Source of the DNA: Dasyornis broadbenti | Lineage: Eukaryota > Chordata > Aves > Passeriformes > Dasyornithidae | Assembly (NCBI GenBank): GCA_013397935.1 | Contig: VZRN01006619.1 | Coordinates: 2,121,235-2,185,234 of the forward strand | Direction of reading: 5' to 3' | DNA length: 64,000 nucleotides | Part shown: positions 26,850-38,960 of the stretch, piece by piece | Numbering within the stretch: position 1 is the first letter of the stretch | Layout: each line of letters starts with the position of its first letter | Translations under genes and position numbers: made by a program | Notes under the pieces: model-generated | The model's input: the letters and a program-made list of their open reading frames with translations, nothing else | Database searches by the model: none | What the model was told of the DNA's origin: nothing

Positions 26850-27466
26850 GAGTGCGCATCTGTGGAGCTGGATGGGACCCACCCAAGGGTACTGAGGGAG
26901 CTGTGGAAGTGCTCACAGAGCCACTCTCCATCATTTACCAGCAGTTCTGGCTCACTGGGGAGGTTCCAGGTGACTGGAGGTCAGCAAATGTGCTGCCATT
27001 GACCAGAAGGACCAGAAGAAGGACCAGGGCAGTGATTGTGTCCCCTGTACTCAACTCTGGTGAGGCTACGCCTCAAAACTCTTGTTCAGAGTTGGGTCTA
27101 TCATTACAACAAGGACATGGAGGTGTTGGAGCGTGTCCAGAGAAGGTCACAGAGCTGGGGAAGGGTCTGGAGCACAAGTGTGATGAGGAGCAGCTGAGGG
27201 AGCTGGTGGAGTTCAATCTGGAGAAAAAAAGTCTCAGGGGGGACCTTCTTGCTCTCTACAAATCCCTGACAGGAGGAGCCAGTGTGGGTCGGTCTCTTCT
27301 TTGAGTAACAAGTGATAGGATGATGGGAATGGTTTAGATTAGATGTTAGGAAAAAAATCTTCACAGAAGAAATGTGAAATGAAAAGCATTGGAACTGGCT
27401 GCCCAAGTAAGCAGAGGAGTCAGCATTCCCTGAGGGACTTAAAAGACGTGTAGATATTGCACTTGG
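26850..27466 (+). mobile_element. Internally deleted CR1 LINE fragment (RT piece joined to 3' region)
   Basis: The left part encodes a piece of the CR1 ORF2 reverse-transcriptase region: ELDGTHPRVLREL in one frame from about 26864, shifting to PLSIIYQQFW and EVPGDWRSANV in another, so at least one frameshift is present. From about 27028 the sequence resumes in the far 3' part of CR1 (GGAGGTGTTGGAGCGTGTCC; GCTCTCTACAAATCCCTGAC; GAGTAACAAGTGATAGGATG; AAAAGACGTGTAGATATTGC). In an intact element these two parts are separated by a much longer stretch of ORF2. The usual final part and ATTCTNTGATTCT tail are also absent after 27466. The 150-codon frame spanning 26852-27304 is therefore a mosaic of repeat remnants, not a host gene. 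Confidence 0.88.
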
Positions 27467-30400
27467 TACGTGTGTGCCTCTTGGATGTGCATCTTGGATG
27501 TTTCTCCTGGGCTAGAATGGGGCTTAGCTGACTCAGAACCGAGATTGGTTTTTCCTCTAATTTTGAACCAAATTCTGTAAATAGAGGGTCATTAGCTATG
27601 TTGTGTGTTGAAATGTGCTCCTTCATGGGCTGAATAAGTTCAGAAAGAGCATGCACAAACAGCTCGCGATGGAGGGCTCTGTTCATGAGACAGGGGTCAG
27701 CACTGGATGCAGTTCTGTTGTATATGAAGCAGAAAATTGAAACTGGATCCATTTGAATTCAGCTGATTAAGGAAATCTTCCAAAGCTGCTGTCAAATATC
27801 TGGTATCAAATGCAAGGCATAAGATGATGAAACAAGAACATTTTAACAGAGGACATGTCATTTTCTCTTCTTTTTCAACCAGCAATTATTCTACCTGTGT
27901 ACTCTGAATCAGCTGTTGGAATAACACAAGCCTAAAAGTTGCATGAAATCAGAAACACGATTGTCTAAGACTTCATTCTCTGCACCATATGCGCAGGCAA
28001 GCTTGCAGTCAGCCCTGGTATATAAAGCCTGTTTACCTGAGTGATGTTTAGAGGTTTTGTGCTGTTGTATTCAAGCTAGTATTTCAACTGATTCTAATCT
28101 GCTTGGATTCATATCCCCAGTGATTTCTCACAGATGAAGGATTTGAATGAATCAGGCACTAATCAGTTGCTGATAAGATTTGGTGATGTTTGTCCTGTGT
28201 TTGGCATTATGCCTCCTTTTTGTTTGTAATATGTGCTTTTGTACTCACTACTCTCTATTGGTAAGTTTTATTTACAGCCTTCACTTTTCTCTTCTGTTTC
28301 TGCTTAGTGACATCGAGACTTACACTAATAATTATTTAGATTTATTGACTCCCAGGACATAGGCACATGCTAATTTCTGACCTAGTGGTTTCAGGCTTAC
28401 TGTCCTTCAGCTGATCAGTTCTCTCTCTGCTTCAAGAAGTTTTTGCTTGGGATGCCAGTGCCCCTACAGTATTTCAGCGCAAAGTGAACCATCTCAGACC
28501 ACTTTTCTTCTGCTTGTGTTGGTATGGCTGTAATACTCATTTGCCCTTCATTATCCCCTCCCTAATATCCTACTTTATGTTCACTTTGTGCCTGGCCTGA
28601 AGGCAACTGGGACTCTGGGGAATCAGCTGGTTTGCACCCACAGAAAGAGAAACGAAAGCACTAATGGCCCATAAGAAAATATTACCCTAATCTAAAAAGC
28701 AAATGCAGAAAAAGGAAGAACCCAAGGTATTATCCTGTACTACCTGGAATTTTGTTTTCAAAAGTAAATGGCTTGAAATTTTAGCTGCCCTCCTTTATTT
28801 CCAGGCCAAACAGAGCAGATTCCTTTGGTTTATGGTTTTCAGTGCCTCACAGGCACATGGCAAACCCCACCCAGATGCCATGTGCAGCCAGCTTTGCCTC
28901 CAAAGGGAAGGAAAGGGGATCCTCTCTGAGGCATATTAAAGTCAAACAGGTCATATAGTCTTTATCATAACCTGTCATAAATAACTGCTCCTCTGAAATC
29001 CTTTTGGTTCCTTTCTCTCACTTTTCCCACTTGAGGGCAATTCCCAAATCTCAGACACCTGATGGTAAATTTCTTCTAATTTTCAGTCTAAATTTATAGC
29101 CAATTTGAATTTTATCATTTGAATATTATTTATTCATATGCATTTGCTGTTGTGCCAACTTTACCCTTTTGCCTTAATAGATTTTCTACCTGCTGGAGAA
29201 GATGCTCCTTAGATATATTTATAGGGAGAACTATATCACATATCTGCCTTCATTTTGCTAGGCTAAGCAAAACTCTCTTAAAAAGGAAGGGCTCCATTTC
29301 TTAAGACAACTTCATAACTTTTCTCTGCCTCAGTTCAGTGTGAACTTATATTTCCTGGATGTGGTTTTAGGAATAATATTCCATTCTTTAACACGTTATC
29401 TGCTACTGGATCCATACATACAATATTTTCTTAGTTCAGCTTAATAATACAGTGTCTGATGCAGTCTAGAATCAAACTTGCTTTGATCAGCAAATCATAA
29501 GAGCAATGTCAACCACTCTACGACTGATTTTCCTTCCGTTTCCTTCTCCTCCTGCCTTGATTTCATCAGAGGATCTTCCTCATTGTAGCAGAAATTTTGG
29601 ATCACAACATGGCATTCCAAATGGTTTCAGAAGAATGAACTTCAGTCTGTTTTTCTGGTGTCACAAACATCACCCAGAGACCCGCCAAGCGTCCGCAGCA
29701 CAGCACCAGCAAGCTGACCGAGCTCCATGGTTTAAAGGGAAGATTAATACTGTTGCTAATAACAATCATAATAATAACAGCAGTAATAGATCCTTGAAAG
29801 AAGAAATACAACCCAATTTGCTCAGTTTTTTAACCCTCTCCTCAGTGAAATCTCCTGTGCTTTTCCTCCAAGCTCATCCCAGTGGAAAGATCATGAGCTC
29901 AGTCGTCCAGCAAAGCAGCTCATCCACACTTAAGCTCACGTAGACAGCAATCTCACTTTACAACTGAGGTTAATCGGTCATGGCTGATGAGCTTTGTTTA
30001 ATGAAAGACCATTTATATAGTGCCCTTTGGATAAAGGCTCTACGTTTTAGCATTCAAGAGGAGGTAAAGGGAGGAAATAAAGAGACACAAGAGGGGTTAA
30101 TACCAAGGGGTTTGTTTTTCTGCTGCTCTTTTCCCAAATAAGTACTATTAAATGAAGGTTTGCTTCTGAAGGATTTATTATTACTATCTTGCCTTCATGT
30201 GTTTACTTTCTCAGACCCCAGGTGTGAAAATGGACTTCTATGCACTGCCCAGAAACTTGCAGCCGTCTGCATTTAATCTGAGCAGCAGAGGCTGCTTGAG
30301 ATGAATGTATTAAAAATTAACTGTCTGGGTTGTGCATCTTCAATCTGAACCCATCTCTAAAATTCCCAGTGTTGTTCCACTGCTTTATCCTCTGAAATAA

Positions 30401-30579
30401 TGTAAGGTCAGAGTGTTAATCACTCATTTTTACTATGCTGCTAATGCAGCTTTTAAATTTCAGCCCTGTTTGTTTTTCTCCTGTTATGCTGAAAGCAATG
30501 TAAAAATAATTAAAAAGAAACTTCGCTTCCACTGTTCTGCACTGGTACCCAGTGCTACCTGGCAGACCTTTAAAGTGTC
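27467..30579. other. Non-coding stretch, nothing recognised
   Basis: No gene was supported. A 145-codon plus frame at 29506-29943 contains an Asn-rich run derived from an AAT-rich simple stretch (29755-29785). It has no domain and no splice-site support. A small local duplication, CTTGGATGTGCAT followed by CTTGGATGT, sits just right of the CR1 remnant at 27480-27501. Confidence 0.5.
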
Positions 30580-31015
30580 GATTCTGCATGACTAATTGAT
30601 TGCTTCATCTGGGGTTAATTAATTAATTAGTAGCAGAGCTGCATTAAAGATTGGAGGCATTCAGAACTCCCATAATGGACGGGAGCTTTATTAGTACATA
30701 AAATGAGTGTTTAAAATCCACACAGCAACTAATATGCTCTTGAGGCTTTCATTAAACAAACCTATAAAATTACTTGCTTCATTATGTATTTTAGTTACTT
30801 TCTTCACGTTGTACGGTATCTCTTCACCTTTTTCTTTTGCCAGCCAGTTTTAAGTGCCTATTTGAAATCAATTTCTCTAATAATGGGCTTAATGAGCTCA
30901 TCAATTAAGGCTGCCATAATGGAATGTAACTGTGTGGTTTCAGTTATCAGTTAAACTCTGGAACTAATTTCCATGCTTCATCTATCAAAAATGATTGGCT
31001 AATATTGTTTAGCTT
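30580..31015. promoter_or_regulatory. Strong candidate conserved non-coding element
   Basis: A block of about 435 bases free of recognisable transposons and microsatellites. It is dense in homeodomain-type sites: TTAATTAATTAATTAG at 30615-30630, CATAATGG at 30671 and again near 30916, AATAATGGGCTTAATGAGC near 30879-30897, and CAATTAAGG near 30902. Retained CpGs (30680, 30808, 30815) lie within otherwise CpG-poor sequence. This texture is typical of developmental enhancers that cluster in gene deserts around transcription-factor genes. The target gene is unknown and conservation is inferred, not measured. Confidence 0.45.
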
Positions 31016-34000
31016 CTGCTTTAGGATGATAGGGAGACCTCGGGCCCTTCTTCACTAATGTCCGAAGGGCTGAATTTCTTCTTGGAGAAGCAGAAAGGGA
31101 GGGAGGCGAGGTGGGATGGAAAGAACAATGAATGGAGAGATTTGGGCCTCTATCTGGATCTGGAGTAAGTGTGATCCTGTATTTCAATGCCAGCATGGTA
31201 ATTAGTAGTAATGGATTACATTTTCAGACGTATTAGATAAAATGATCGTTCCACATGAAAAATCCCATTATGAGTTTCTTACCTCTCATTCCCTCTGTCT
31301 CTCTCCTGTTTTCACTTGCTCTCTCCATTTTAATAACCACTGCCCTTTTCTGTGACCCCTCTAAATAATAGCATAAACGGTCAATAGACCTAAACATATA
31401 AATATTTCCTTAAAACAATGTCCTTATATTTACAGCGGCCAAACCTAAATTTTGGGAAATGCTTTCTCTGTACAGGAAAGAATGAATACCTCACCAAACA
31501 AAAACATCTATCAAACCAAGAAAATCTCCACAATAAATGTAGTGTAAAAAATCTTTTAGGAAATACTGTTAAAACAGAAAAAATCAGAAAATCACAGTTT
31601 TTAATTCCTATCTGTAAAATTTATGAATAAGAGGAACATTTATCTGTTCTTGCTGTTAAGATTAAATGTGTTCAGATTAGCATGCAATACCATTTCTAGC
31701 TGCTCATCGGGTTTTACTAATTTTCTTATACAATTGAAACTTTCCAGGTTAACAGTAACAAAATTTGGCTCACAACCCAGATGATGACTGAAATGTTAAA
31801 AACTCTTTTGCCGTCAGGAAGTTTGTGTGAACTCTGTTGTGGCTGTATTTGGTTCTCTTACAATGGGATCTGTGCTCTTCTAGGCATGTTCCAGGTGTTT
31901 GTAAGGGATGAAGGAAGGAGACATTTTAGAGGGAGAATGGCAGGCTGGAGGTTGGTTGGGGGGGAGCAGCAGGGATTTTTTTAATACAGGCCCTTTAGAT
32001 TAAATGTAATGGGACGTCTCTTCAAGTAAGTGATTTGAAACCAAAGGCACTATGTGAGGGGGATTGCATTTTGGTGTCAGAGCCTGGCTGCTACTTTTAT
32101 TTTTAGACATGAAAATTCTGTGTTAGTGGACTATTACCCAGTAAAACTCAAAACCAGAGAAGTGCATGAGTACCACAAATGCCATCCCAGAAATGGCCCA
32201 GCTGAGAATTATTCCTCAGGCTTTGCTTTAGAGAGCCCACGAGGGGAGATGACTTTCAGCAGGTTATCAGCTGGAAAAAACCAAAGGGGGTCTTTGAAGG
32301 TGCAGTGGGATTTTGTTGAAGGTTTCCTTCTCTAAGGGAAAGATTAGTATCTGGCTGTTGCTCTGAGAGTCATTTTGTAATTGATTGTGCATTAATTTTC
32401 TGGCTCTGATCTTGCACCAGTGCTTACAGTTGACTTATGTGAACTGAGTGTGTCATTTTTATCAAGTAAACTTTCCTCGCATTAATAAAATTAATACCAC
32501 AAAGATTATTCGTGTGGAGCAGCAGAAATTGTGGTAAAGCAAAAAAAAAAAAAAATTGTTTTCAAACTTCTTTACAGTAACCATTTTAAATAATCAAGCT
32601 CTACAATATGAGAGTGAGCTCTTTTATACAGGTAGAAAGCATTTAATTTTCAAATAGACAAGATTACCAAATACTTTAAAGATAGTCTGTGGTACAAAAA
32701 TTTCATATGTTTTGTATATTTTTTCTTCAAGTTAGATTTTATAGACAACTATAGAAACAGGGTGTTGACAAAGGACATTTCGAGTAAACAAAGTCTGGAC
32801 AAGTCCTATAATTTTCTTTTGTATTTTTAACTGTTTCATGATTCATAACTTTTCCAAGAAGAATGTAAAGAAGTGTTAGTGAAGGTTGTACCTAATGGAA
32901 GATCTAATCCCTCCTCACTTTCACTTTGGGATGACAAAACTTAAGAAGCCTGAAATTTTTCAAGATGCTTAAAAACTAAAGCAGGAATCCTTAAGTTACT
33001 TGTTACATATCATAGAGGAACTAAGAGTCTTAAGCTCAATTTTCTTTTCCAATTGAGATGATTTTAATGTCTTTGATGTAATGTAGCCTTAACACTTGTA
33101 AAGCAAATATTATTCTAGTGCTGCAATTTATAAAATCACAGACAAAGAGAAATGCCAGTGATAGGCATAAAGTTGTACAGTTAAATCCCATGCTCTGAAC
33201 TCTGATTCAGCTCCCAATTCTTTTGCAGATTCCCCTGATGATTGAGTCTTTTAAAATCCCTCACTGCCTGACTAGTTAGCAGGGATGGGGAGAGCCTGTG
33301 CCCTCACTTTGTCTGCCATTGATCTTTGAGTCTACTCTTGTGTTTTTCTATCTCTTTGGTTTTACATTTACAAGCAGGCTGAAAACTCAATTACCCAAGG
33401 GTTGCCTCCATCACAACCTCCATCATGTCCTTGCCTTCCCCACAACCACTGCAAGGAGCTTCTGTGGGCTGTGGTTTGCCCCTTTTCCCTCTTGCAGGGT
33501 GCCAGATCATGGACAAGGTGGGCAAGCATCTGACGGAGGGTCCAGCCCTTTTTACAAGTCAAGAACATAGGCAGCAGTGTATCCTCAAAAGCAGAGATCT
33601 TTGGCAAATCCTAGAGTAGGAGAGACCTCAAGTAACTTCAGTTGTTTGTTTCTGGTTTGTAACCTTAAGGGTGGAAAAGCATCATTTTCACACCTCGTCT
33701 TAGGACATACATTGGCCTTTGTTCTGCTTTACCCACCCCATAGTCTTCAGCTTTCATTTTTTAAAGACAAGGTGGCTTGTAACCAATTCCAAAGAAGATA
33801 GCAGGTTCATTCCGAATCCTTAATGGCTTCTCGCCCCTACATTATTCCCTTTAAAATAATATTGCTATTATTAGAAGGCATTCAAAACAGGGAGACAGTG
33901 TCACTGTCCACCAAGGTTTCATTCTCTGTGCTTAGATATGTGCTATACCTTTGTCACAGGATAAGAAAAAGGGAACATGGCAGGCCTCAAAGCTGTGCAT

Positions 34001-34049
34001 GAAAGAGCTCTAAATAATAGTAATAATAGGTATTTTTAAAAGTCTGTCT
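31016..34049. other. Non-coding stretch with A-run
   Basis: No supported gene. The first 200 bases (31016-31230) look like a possible continuation of the conserved-looking block to the left (GACCTCGGGCCC; TGTCCGAAGGGC). An A15 run lies at 32541-32555. Frames of 60-93 codons at 31781-32335 and 33298-33801 overlap and carry no recognisable domain. Confidence 0.5.
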
Positions 34050-34475
34050 TTAAGGGTTGAGTGGGCTCTGTGTGTGCCCTATTTACGCCTTTTTAATTCT
34101 TGAACAATAGCTGTGGGGTTTCTTTCGCTGCAGCACAGGAGCGAGGTTAAACATTATTTCTGTAACAGCCTTTTGTTTCCAGCTCCCATAGAGAGAGGGG
34201 GGAAAAATTGAGATAAAGAAGTGTTATTAAAATTGTGACACACGGCTCTGGGAGTACGTTAAAGATAGAAGGAGCCAGGACGTCAGGAAAGAAATAATGA
34301 AATGCAAAAATCACCCAGACTGACAATTGGGAGCCTATGTAGCAGCTTAGCCTGTTGGTCCAAGGCTATTTGTCATAATCAGCAGCACTTTTCTCATTAG
34401 CAAAAAGCCATTACCAGTGGACTTTATCAGCAGCTGTGAGTTATCAAGGGGCACACAGCAATCCTAGCGTGTAGT
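34050..34475. promoter_or_regulatory. Strong candidate conserved non-coding element
   Basis: A repeat-free block with several conserved-enhancer-like strings: CTATTTACGCC, TTTCTTTCGCTGCAGCACAG, GTGTTATTAAAATTGTGACA, CAGACTGACAATTGGGAGCC, and TTTGTCATAATCAGCAGC. CpGs are kept at about 34086, 34129, 34142, 34257 and 34281, unusual for the surrounding composition. No open frame runs through it, so coding conservation is unlikely. The regulatory role is inferred from texture only. Confidence 0.42.
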
Positions 34476-34586
34476 CGTGGGGTTCAGCCGGGGTCCGGCT
34501 GCTTTAATAAGCCGCCAACTCTTTCCCCAAGTTCCCAGTCAGGTGTCACTGCCATTCCTGGTGAGGCAGCAGAGTGCGGTCTATTA

Positions 34587-34878
34587 ACCACCTCACTCCA
34601 GCACCTTCCCACTCACCAGCACCGGGGCAAAGCTTCTGCCCCTCCTCCGTGCTTTCCCTTCTCTCCCAACCAGCTCAGGGATCAACTGGCCACATCTACC
34701 CTGCTTGTCCGGACCAACCCTTCTCTTCTCTTTCCTGCTCTTTCCCAATCTCTACCCACTGCAACTTGCTCGGTCTCCTTGCATCCACCAATCTGTTCTT
34801 CTCTTTCTTGCTCCTTCTTCTCCATTTTCTTTCCATATAAAGCCCTACCTACTCCTTCCTCTTTCGCCTCCAGTGCCA
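34587..34878 (+). repeat. Pyrimidine-rich, strand-asymmetric tract
   Basis: For about 290 bases the plus strand is dominated by C and T (CTCCTCCGTGCTTTCCCTTC; CTTCTCTTCTCTTTCCTGC; TTCTTCTCTTTCTTGCTCC; CTACTCCTTCCTCTTTCGCC), with few purines. It is not a perfect tandem repeat. Such polypurine-polypyrimidine stretches can adopt triplex (H-DNA) structures and also create chance open frames, which explains the overlapping 87-129 codon frames here on both strands. Confidence 0.6.
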
Positions 34879-35735
34879 ACTGCTTGGAGGTGCCATCGCA
34901 TTCCTGCACATGAGCAGTGCAGGTTGGATTTTGAAGTAAGGCCTCCAAACCTCCTCCAACTGCTGTGAGTCTGCTGATGGCACATGGTGACTTGGCTGTC
35001 TCTGAGCTCAGAGGGAGATTTTCCCTCTCTACTCTGTTCTGTGTGTCCTGTGAGATGGATAGTCCTGTCATACCCTCTTAGGACCTATTTAGACTCTTCC
35101 GTAAGTATTCTCCGTGATCTTTTCCAGAGGTCATGTCTTATCTCCAACAGAGAACTAGAGCAAAAAATTACCCTTTTTCTGTCCATGCTGTGCTGTCTCC
35201 ATGACAGGTGGTACTGCAGAGGTGACCCATGGCAGGTCCTGGGCATAGAGCATGGGTAGGAGCAGCTTCCAGGCTGGGAAAACTGGAGCTCAGCATCAGC
35301 CTGTGGTATCCTTTCAGTGCTGCTTGGATAGAGGCATCCAGGGAGAGGAAAGAATGTATTCAAAAACTTCATGGGGTGCTTCCGAGGTGTCCTTTTCTCC
35401 CAATGAAGGAAAATGTGCTTCTCCTGGTCTTCTTTTCTTCAAATAGTGATAAAATAAACGTTTTGCTTAAGCTGTTAGTGGGAACTCCCTTTGAGCAGGA
35501 GGAAATTCAAAGCAATTCAATGTCAACTTAATTCCAGACTCTTCATTTTCTTCAATGGGACTGGAGTGGGAAATTTGAGATATTTTAAGTAAATAACAAA
35601 TAGTAGCTCAGGGAATGCACTGGGAGGTGAACATGTCCATCTGTGTTTGGGTGTGGTGCTCAGTGTGCTGCTCCACCAGAGCCTGCTGGAATCATTACAG
35701 GTCACGAACCAAAGGATTCAAGTGAATCTCGAATC
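34879..35735. other. Non-coding stretch, nothing recognised
   Basis: Short overlapping frames (up to 100 codons at 35229-35531) occur on both strands without domain or splice support. A segment at 35545-35575 (TTCTTCAATGGGACTGGAG) resembles the ancient repeat motif described at 35736. Confidence 0.45.
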
Positions 35736-35800
35736 TAATGAAGTCAGTGAAAAGGCTCTCATTCACTTCAGGAGACTTTGGCAGAGGTGCTAATTGAAGT
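35736..35800. repeat. Ancient dispersed-repeat-like motif
   Basis: AATGAAGTCAGTGAAAAGGC, then TCTCATTCACTTCAGGAGAC and TTTGGCAGAGG, resembles the widespread sauropsid motif aatgaagtcaatggaaagactcccattgacttcaatgggctttgg. It contains a loose inverted pair (TGAAGTCAGTGA with TCACTTCA-type strings). The family is unnamed here, and the assignment rests on remembered consensus. Confidence 0.35.
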
Positions 35801-37489
35801 GAAAACCATAATCTCGCACAAAACTAAAAATTATACTGCTATGAACAAACCCCCGCACTTGAAAGAGGTATGGAAATGTGAGATGTTCTAGGTTGATTTA
35901 AGGACATCCCTATTTTCCAGGTTTAAATTGGCTCTGAGCACACCCTTGGCTATACTAATTTAAATTGTTGCACAATGAAACTTAAATATTGATGCTTTCA
36001 GGGATGAGAAAACATCTGCAGAGACCATGGGTAGCAGTAATTTCACCTTGCACTGGAATTTGCTGTTTGGATACCTGCACTGGAAGTGGCTCCCCTGCAG
36101 AGGCACTTCCAGGGCAGGGATTGTCAAACCTCTTGTCGGCACATTGAATTGTTCCACAAACCTGCTGGTTGCCCTCCTTGGGGTGTAACAGGAGCAGATG
36201 AATGAGTTTGTCATTGACTTGAATTATATAGAGAGGTCAGATACATCTTGCTCTGCCTGATTCCCATTGTCACCTCTCCTGCATCAACATCAGAAGTAAA
36301 ATCTCAGGAAAAAATTGGATCTCGAGTTGACAAAACATTTGTTTAGCTTTAAAAATATTAATAATATTCTTACTTTAAATGTCAAGGTTAACCCATTAAA
36401 AGATTTTACGGAGCTAAGGCAGTCCCAACATATGATGCTTCAAATATTTGTAAATAGATTTTTAATAGTATCATGACACTTTTTTTTTTTTTTTTAATGC
36501 AGGGCTATTGCACAAGTTGGAAAGCCATTCACTGCCTGCATTGTGCACCACTATCTCAGGATGTAGGAAATTTTTTCACTATTGTCCTGTGGTACAGATA
36601 GATAAGTGTCTCATTTGGTGTGGATAAATACTAAAACATCCCCGGGTTCCAGCTTTTGGAAACAGGAAGGAGAGGGTGAAAGAGCATACTGCCTTCATGG
36701 TCGTTTTCTTTACGTCTTACGTTCTATGAAGTATTTTTAAGGTATTGTCTGGGAAATCATGTTATGCAGGAGCATAAACAAATAACTAGGTTGCCTCAGA
36801 CCATAAAAAAGTTAAAAGGTTTCTAAGCAATACATGTGGAAAGTTCCCTTGGACCTCTGCAGAGGTGGGGCACAGGGGATGGATGGGCAGTGCCTGGTGT
36901 GGTGGGAGCAGCTCCTGGGTGCCTGAGAGCCATCAAACCTGTCAGCTCCCAGGAGAAGGGTGAAGGAGATATCCAAAGAGGGACCACGAGGTGGCTCTGA
37001 ACATACTAAAGAGGAGATTCTTCCTTCCCTCCTTTCAGGTATCTTAACCACACATCTACAGTGAGAAAGTAACTGCTATGGTTTTATACATATGGTCTGT
37101 ACCACAGATAATGCATGCTTCTTTGCAAGCATTGATGCTTGGAAACATCTGCCAAGAGCTCTCAGGAAATCCACAGCAAACCACTGGCTAGGTGACTACA
37201 GGGCTAGTAAGAAAAGGGGCTGAGGGCCCAGACTTTTGTAGATATTATTTTCCCCAATATTAGCTGTACAGACATAAAACCGTCACTCTTTTTTTACCTT
37301 TTCCCCCCACATACTTTTGGAATTTCTTTTTGTTTTTAACAAGATGCTGATTACAGGCAGCTGGATGAAATGATGGTTATAGATCACTTCCAACTGAATT
37401 ATGCTTTTCTGTAATATGCATGTTTCACATACATGTATTCTATTATCTGAGATTACAGGGGGAAAGTAAGTTGTTCATAGTTTGGAAAA
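35801..37489. other. Non-coding stretch with T-run and a small inverted repeat
   Basis: No gene recognised. A T16 run lies at 36480-36495. A 9-bp inverted repeat (CTGGAAGTG at 36080-36088, CACTTCCAG at 36104-36112) is present. No transposon family was recognised. Confidence 0.5.
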
Positions 37490-37690
37490 GTTGTCAATTT
37501 ATTTACACTGTGAAGAGCTGAGATATGAGCCTTTGAAACACAAGCAAATCAATTCTGCCTCAGCAAGGAACACCGAACACCCATTGACTTCTCCAGCAGG
37601 GGTGAGCGGTTAAGGCAGGAGGGAGGGAACTGGCCCCCCGAGTGTATAATGCAAATTCCAGCAGATTGTCTCCATTCAAGGGAAAATCAA
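37490..37690. promoter_or_regulatory. Candidate conserved non-coding element with octamer site
   Basis: A short repeat-free block with ACACAAGCAAATCAATTCTG, GGTGAGCGGTTAAGG and a POU octamer ATGCAAAT at 37649-37656 inside GTATAATGCAAATTCCAGC. CpGs are retained near 37574, 37607 and 37640. The regulatory role is inferred from motif content only. Confidence 0.3.
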
Positions 37691-38814
37691 GGACAAAAAA
37701 ATTTTCTTCTGCTTCCCATTGTGTTTTTCCTTACTGGTTTTTGGTAAAAACACAGAGGAGTTGACCTTGGAATTTTTTTACCTCCAGTAAATTTTGGGAT
37801 TTACTGTATGAGAGTGAATGCTATGTGGTGCTTTTAATAGCAGACGTTTTATACCTCATTTGGGGTATTTTGTCTAATGTCTTTTGGATCTGTGCAGCTC
37901 TATACCTCAGGATATTGTTTAATGCAGATTTTCATATCCTAGAATATATAAGAAGAATCTGCATGGAAAATCGTACAATTTCATTGAAATTATAAGCATG
38001 TTACTTTTGAGATGTTTATAATAAGAAAGAACCTGATCAGTAAATGGCATTTATGTAAACTTTTGTTGTAATTGAGCACAGAAAATAAATAATCTTATTA
38101 TTTATCTTGCACATTGGTCCACTTTAAGACAGACAGATGCAGCCTGTAAATGGGACTGTAATCTCAGCCACGAGAATCAGCAAAGGAATTGTTCTCAAGA
38201 GACAGAAGCAGAAGGAAAGAACTGGAGGGGAAAATCACTCACTCACTCTTCTTGATCAGTATTTGTCCCAAAAAAAAAAAAAAAAAAGAGAATGATCATA
38301 TCACATCTATTCTTTTGGACAGAATTATAACCAAAGAGTTGTGATACTAGGGTTATTAAATATTTCCAATAATACCCATTGACCCTGCAACCCATTTGAT
38401 TTTCTCCCCAGACCTGTTTCTCCATTTTTTCCCCTGAAGATTACTAAAATTCTCCATAGAGTAGAAAAACAGCTCATCTTTTGTTCAGACTCAAGCACAG
38501 CAATCACTATCTTTATTGTTGTTATTTTGCACAACAATGTTTAACTTGGATAAACGTAAGCAATGCATGATAACCCTAGATACAGCTATAGAATAAGATG
38601 AAGGGGTCTGAGCAATGCTAAGAAAGGTATAGAAGTATTAATAGAACTCAAACAGAAGGGAATATGTTATATAATGCTGCTGAAAATATGAAAGTCTACT
38701 TATATTTAAAAAATACCTCACAGAGAAGCAGCACTTGGCTCTGCTCCCAATTCAGCAATTAACTTTGTGATCTAAACCTGTATTTAAGTGTTTTGCTGCT
38801 TTGGATTCTTGCAG
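37691..38814. other. Non-coding stretch with A-run
   Basis: AT-rich DNA with an A18 run at 38270-38287. Two overlapping minus frames of 60-70 codons near 38243-38537 have no domain content. No repeat family was recognised. Confidence 0.5.
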
Positions 38815-38960
38815 TACTCACCAGAAGTGGATATTCACTGCTCTTCTGCCGTTGAGTCTGAGGGCAGAACCACATCTGAGTCAGCAGCACAGGGCCAGGT
38901 GTGCTGCAGCCATCGCTCTGCCCACGCTGGACATAAACAAGTCATTGCCTCTATATGAAG
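38815..38960 (+). other. Exon-like segment with good splice signals
   Basis: A 146-nt segment is preceded by a pyrimidine tract and acceptor (TTTGGATTCTTGCAG ending at 38814). It is followed by a near-consensus donor (GAAG then GTAAGG from 38961). One frame stays open across it (about 48 codons, beginning THQKWIF and ending LPLYEG) and runs past both edges. The peptide is not recognisable, and local GC content is raised. It could be an exon of a long non-coding RNA or an unidentified gene, or a chance pairing of splice-like strings. No adjacent exon was identified. Confidence 0.25.

Noticed and set aside
26852..27304. 150-codon plus-strand frame taken as a host gene
   Set aside because: Its sequence is CR1 reverse-transcriptase and CR1 3' region fused by deletion, so it belongs to the mobile element.
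29506..29943. 145-codon plus-strand frame with an Asn-rich run
   Set aside because: The Asn run is translated AAT-rich simple sequence. There is no domain, splice support or codon bias, and frames of this length occur by chance in 64 kb.
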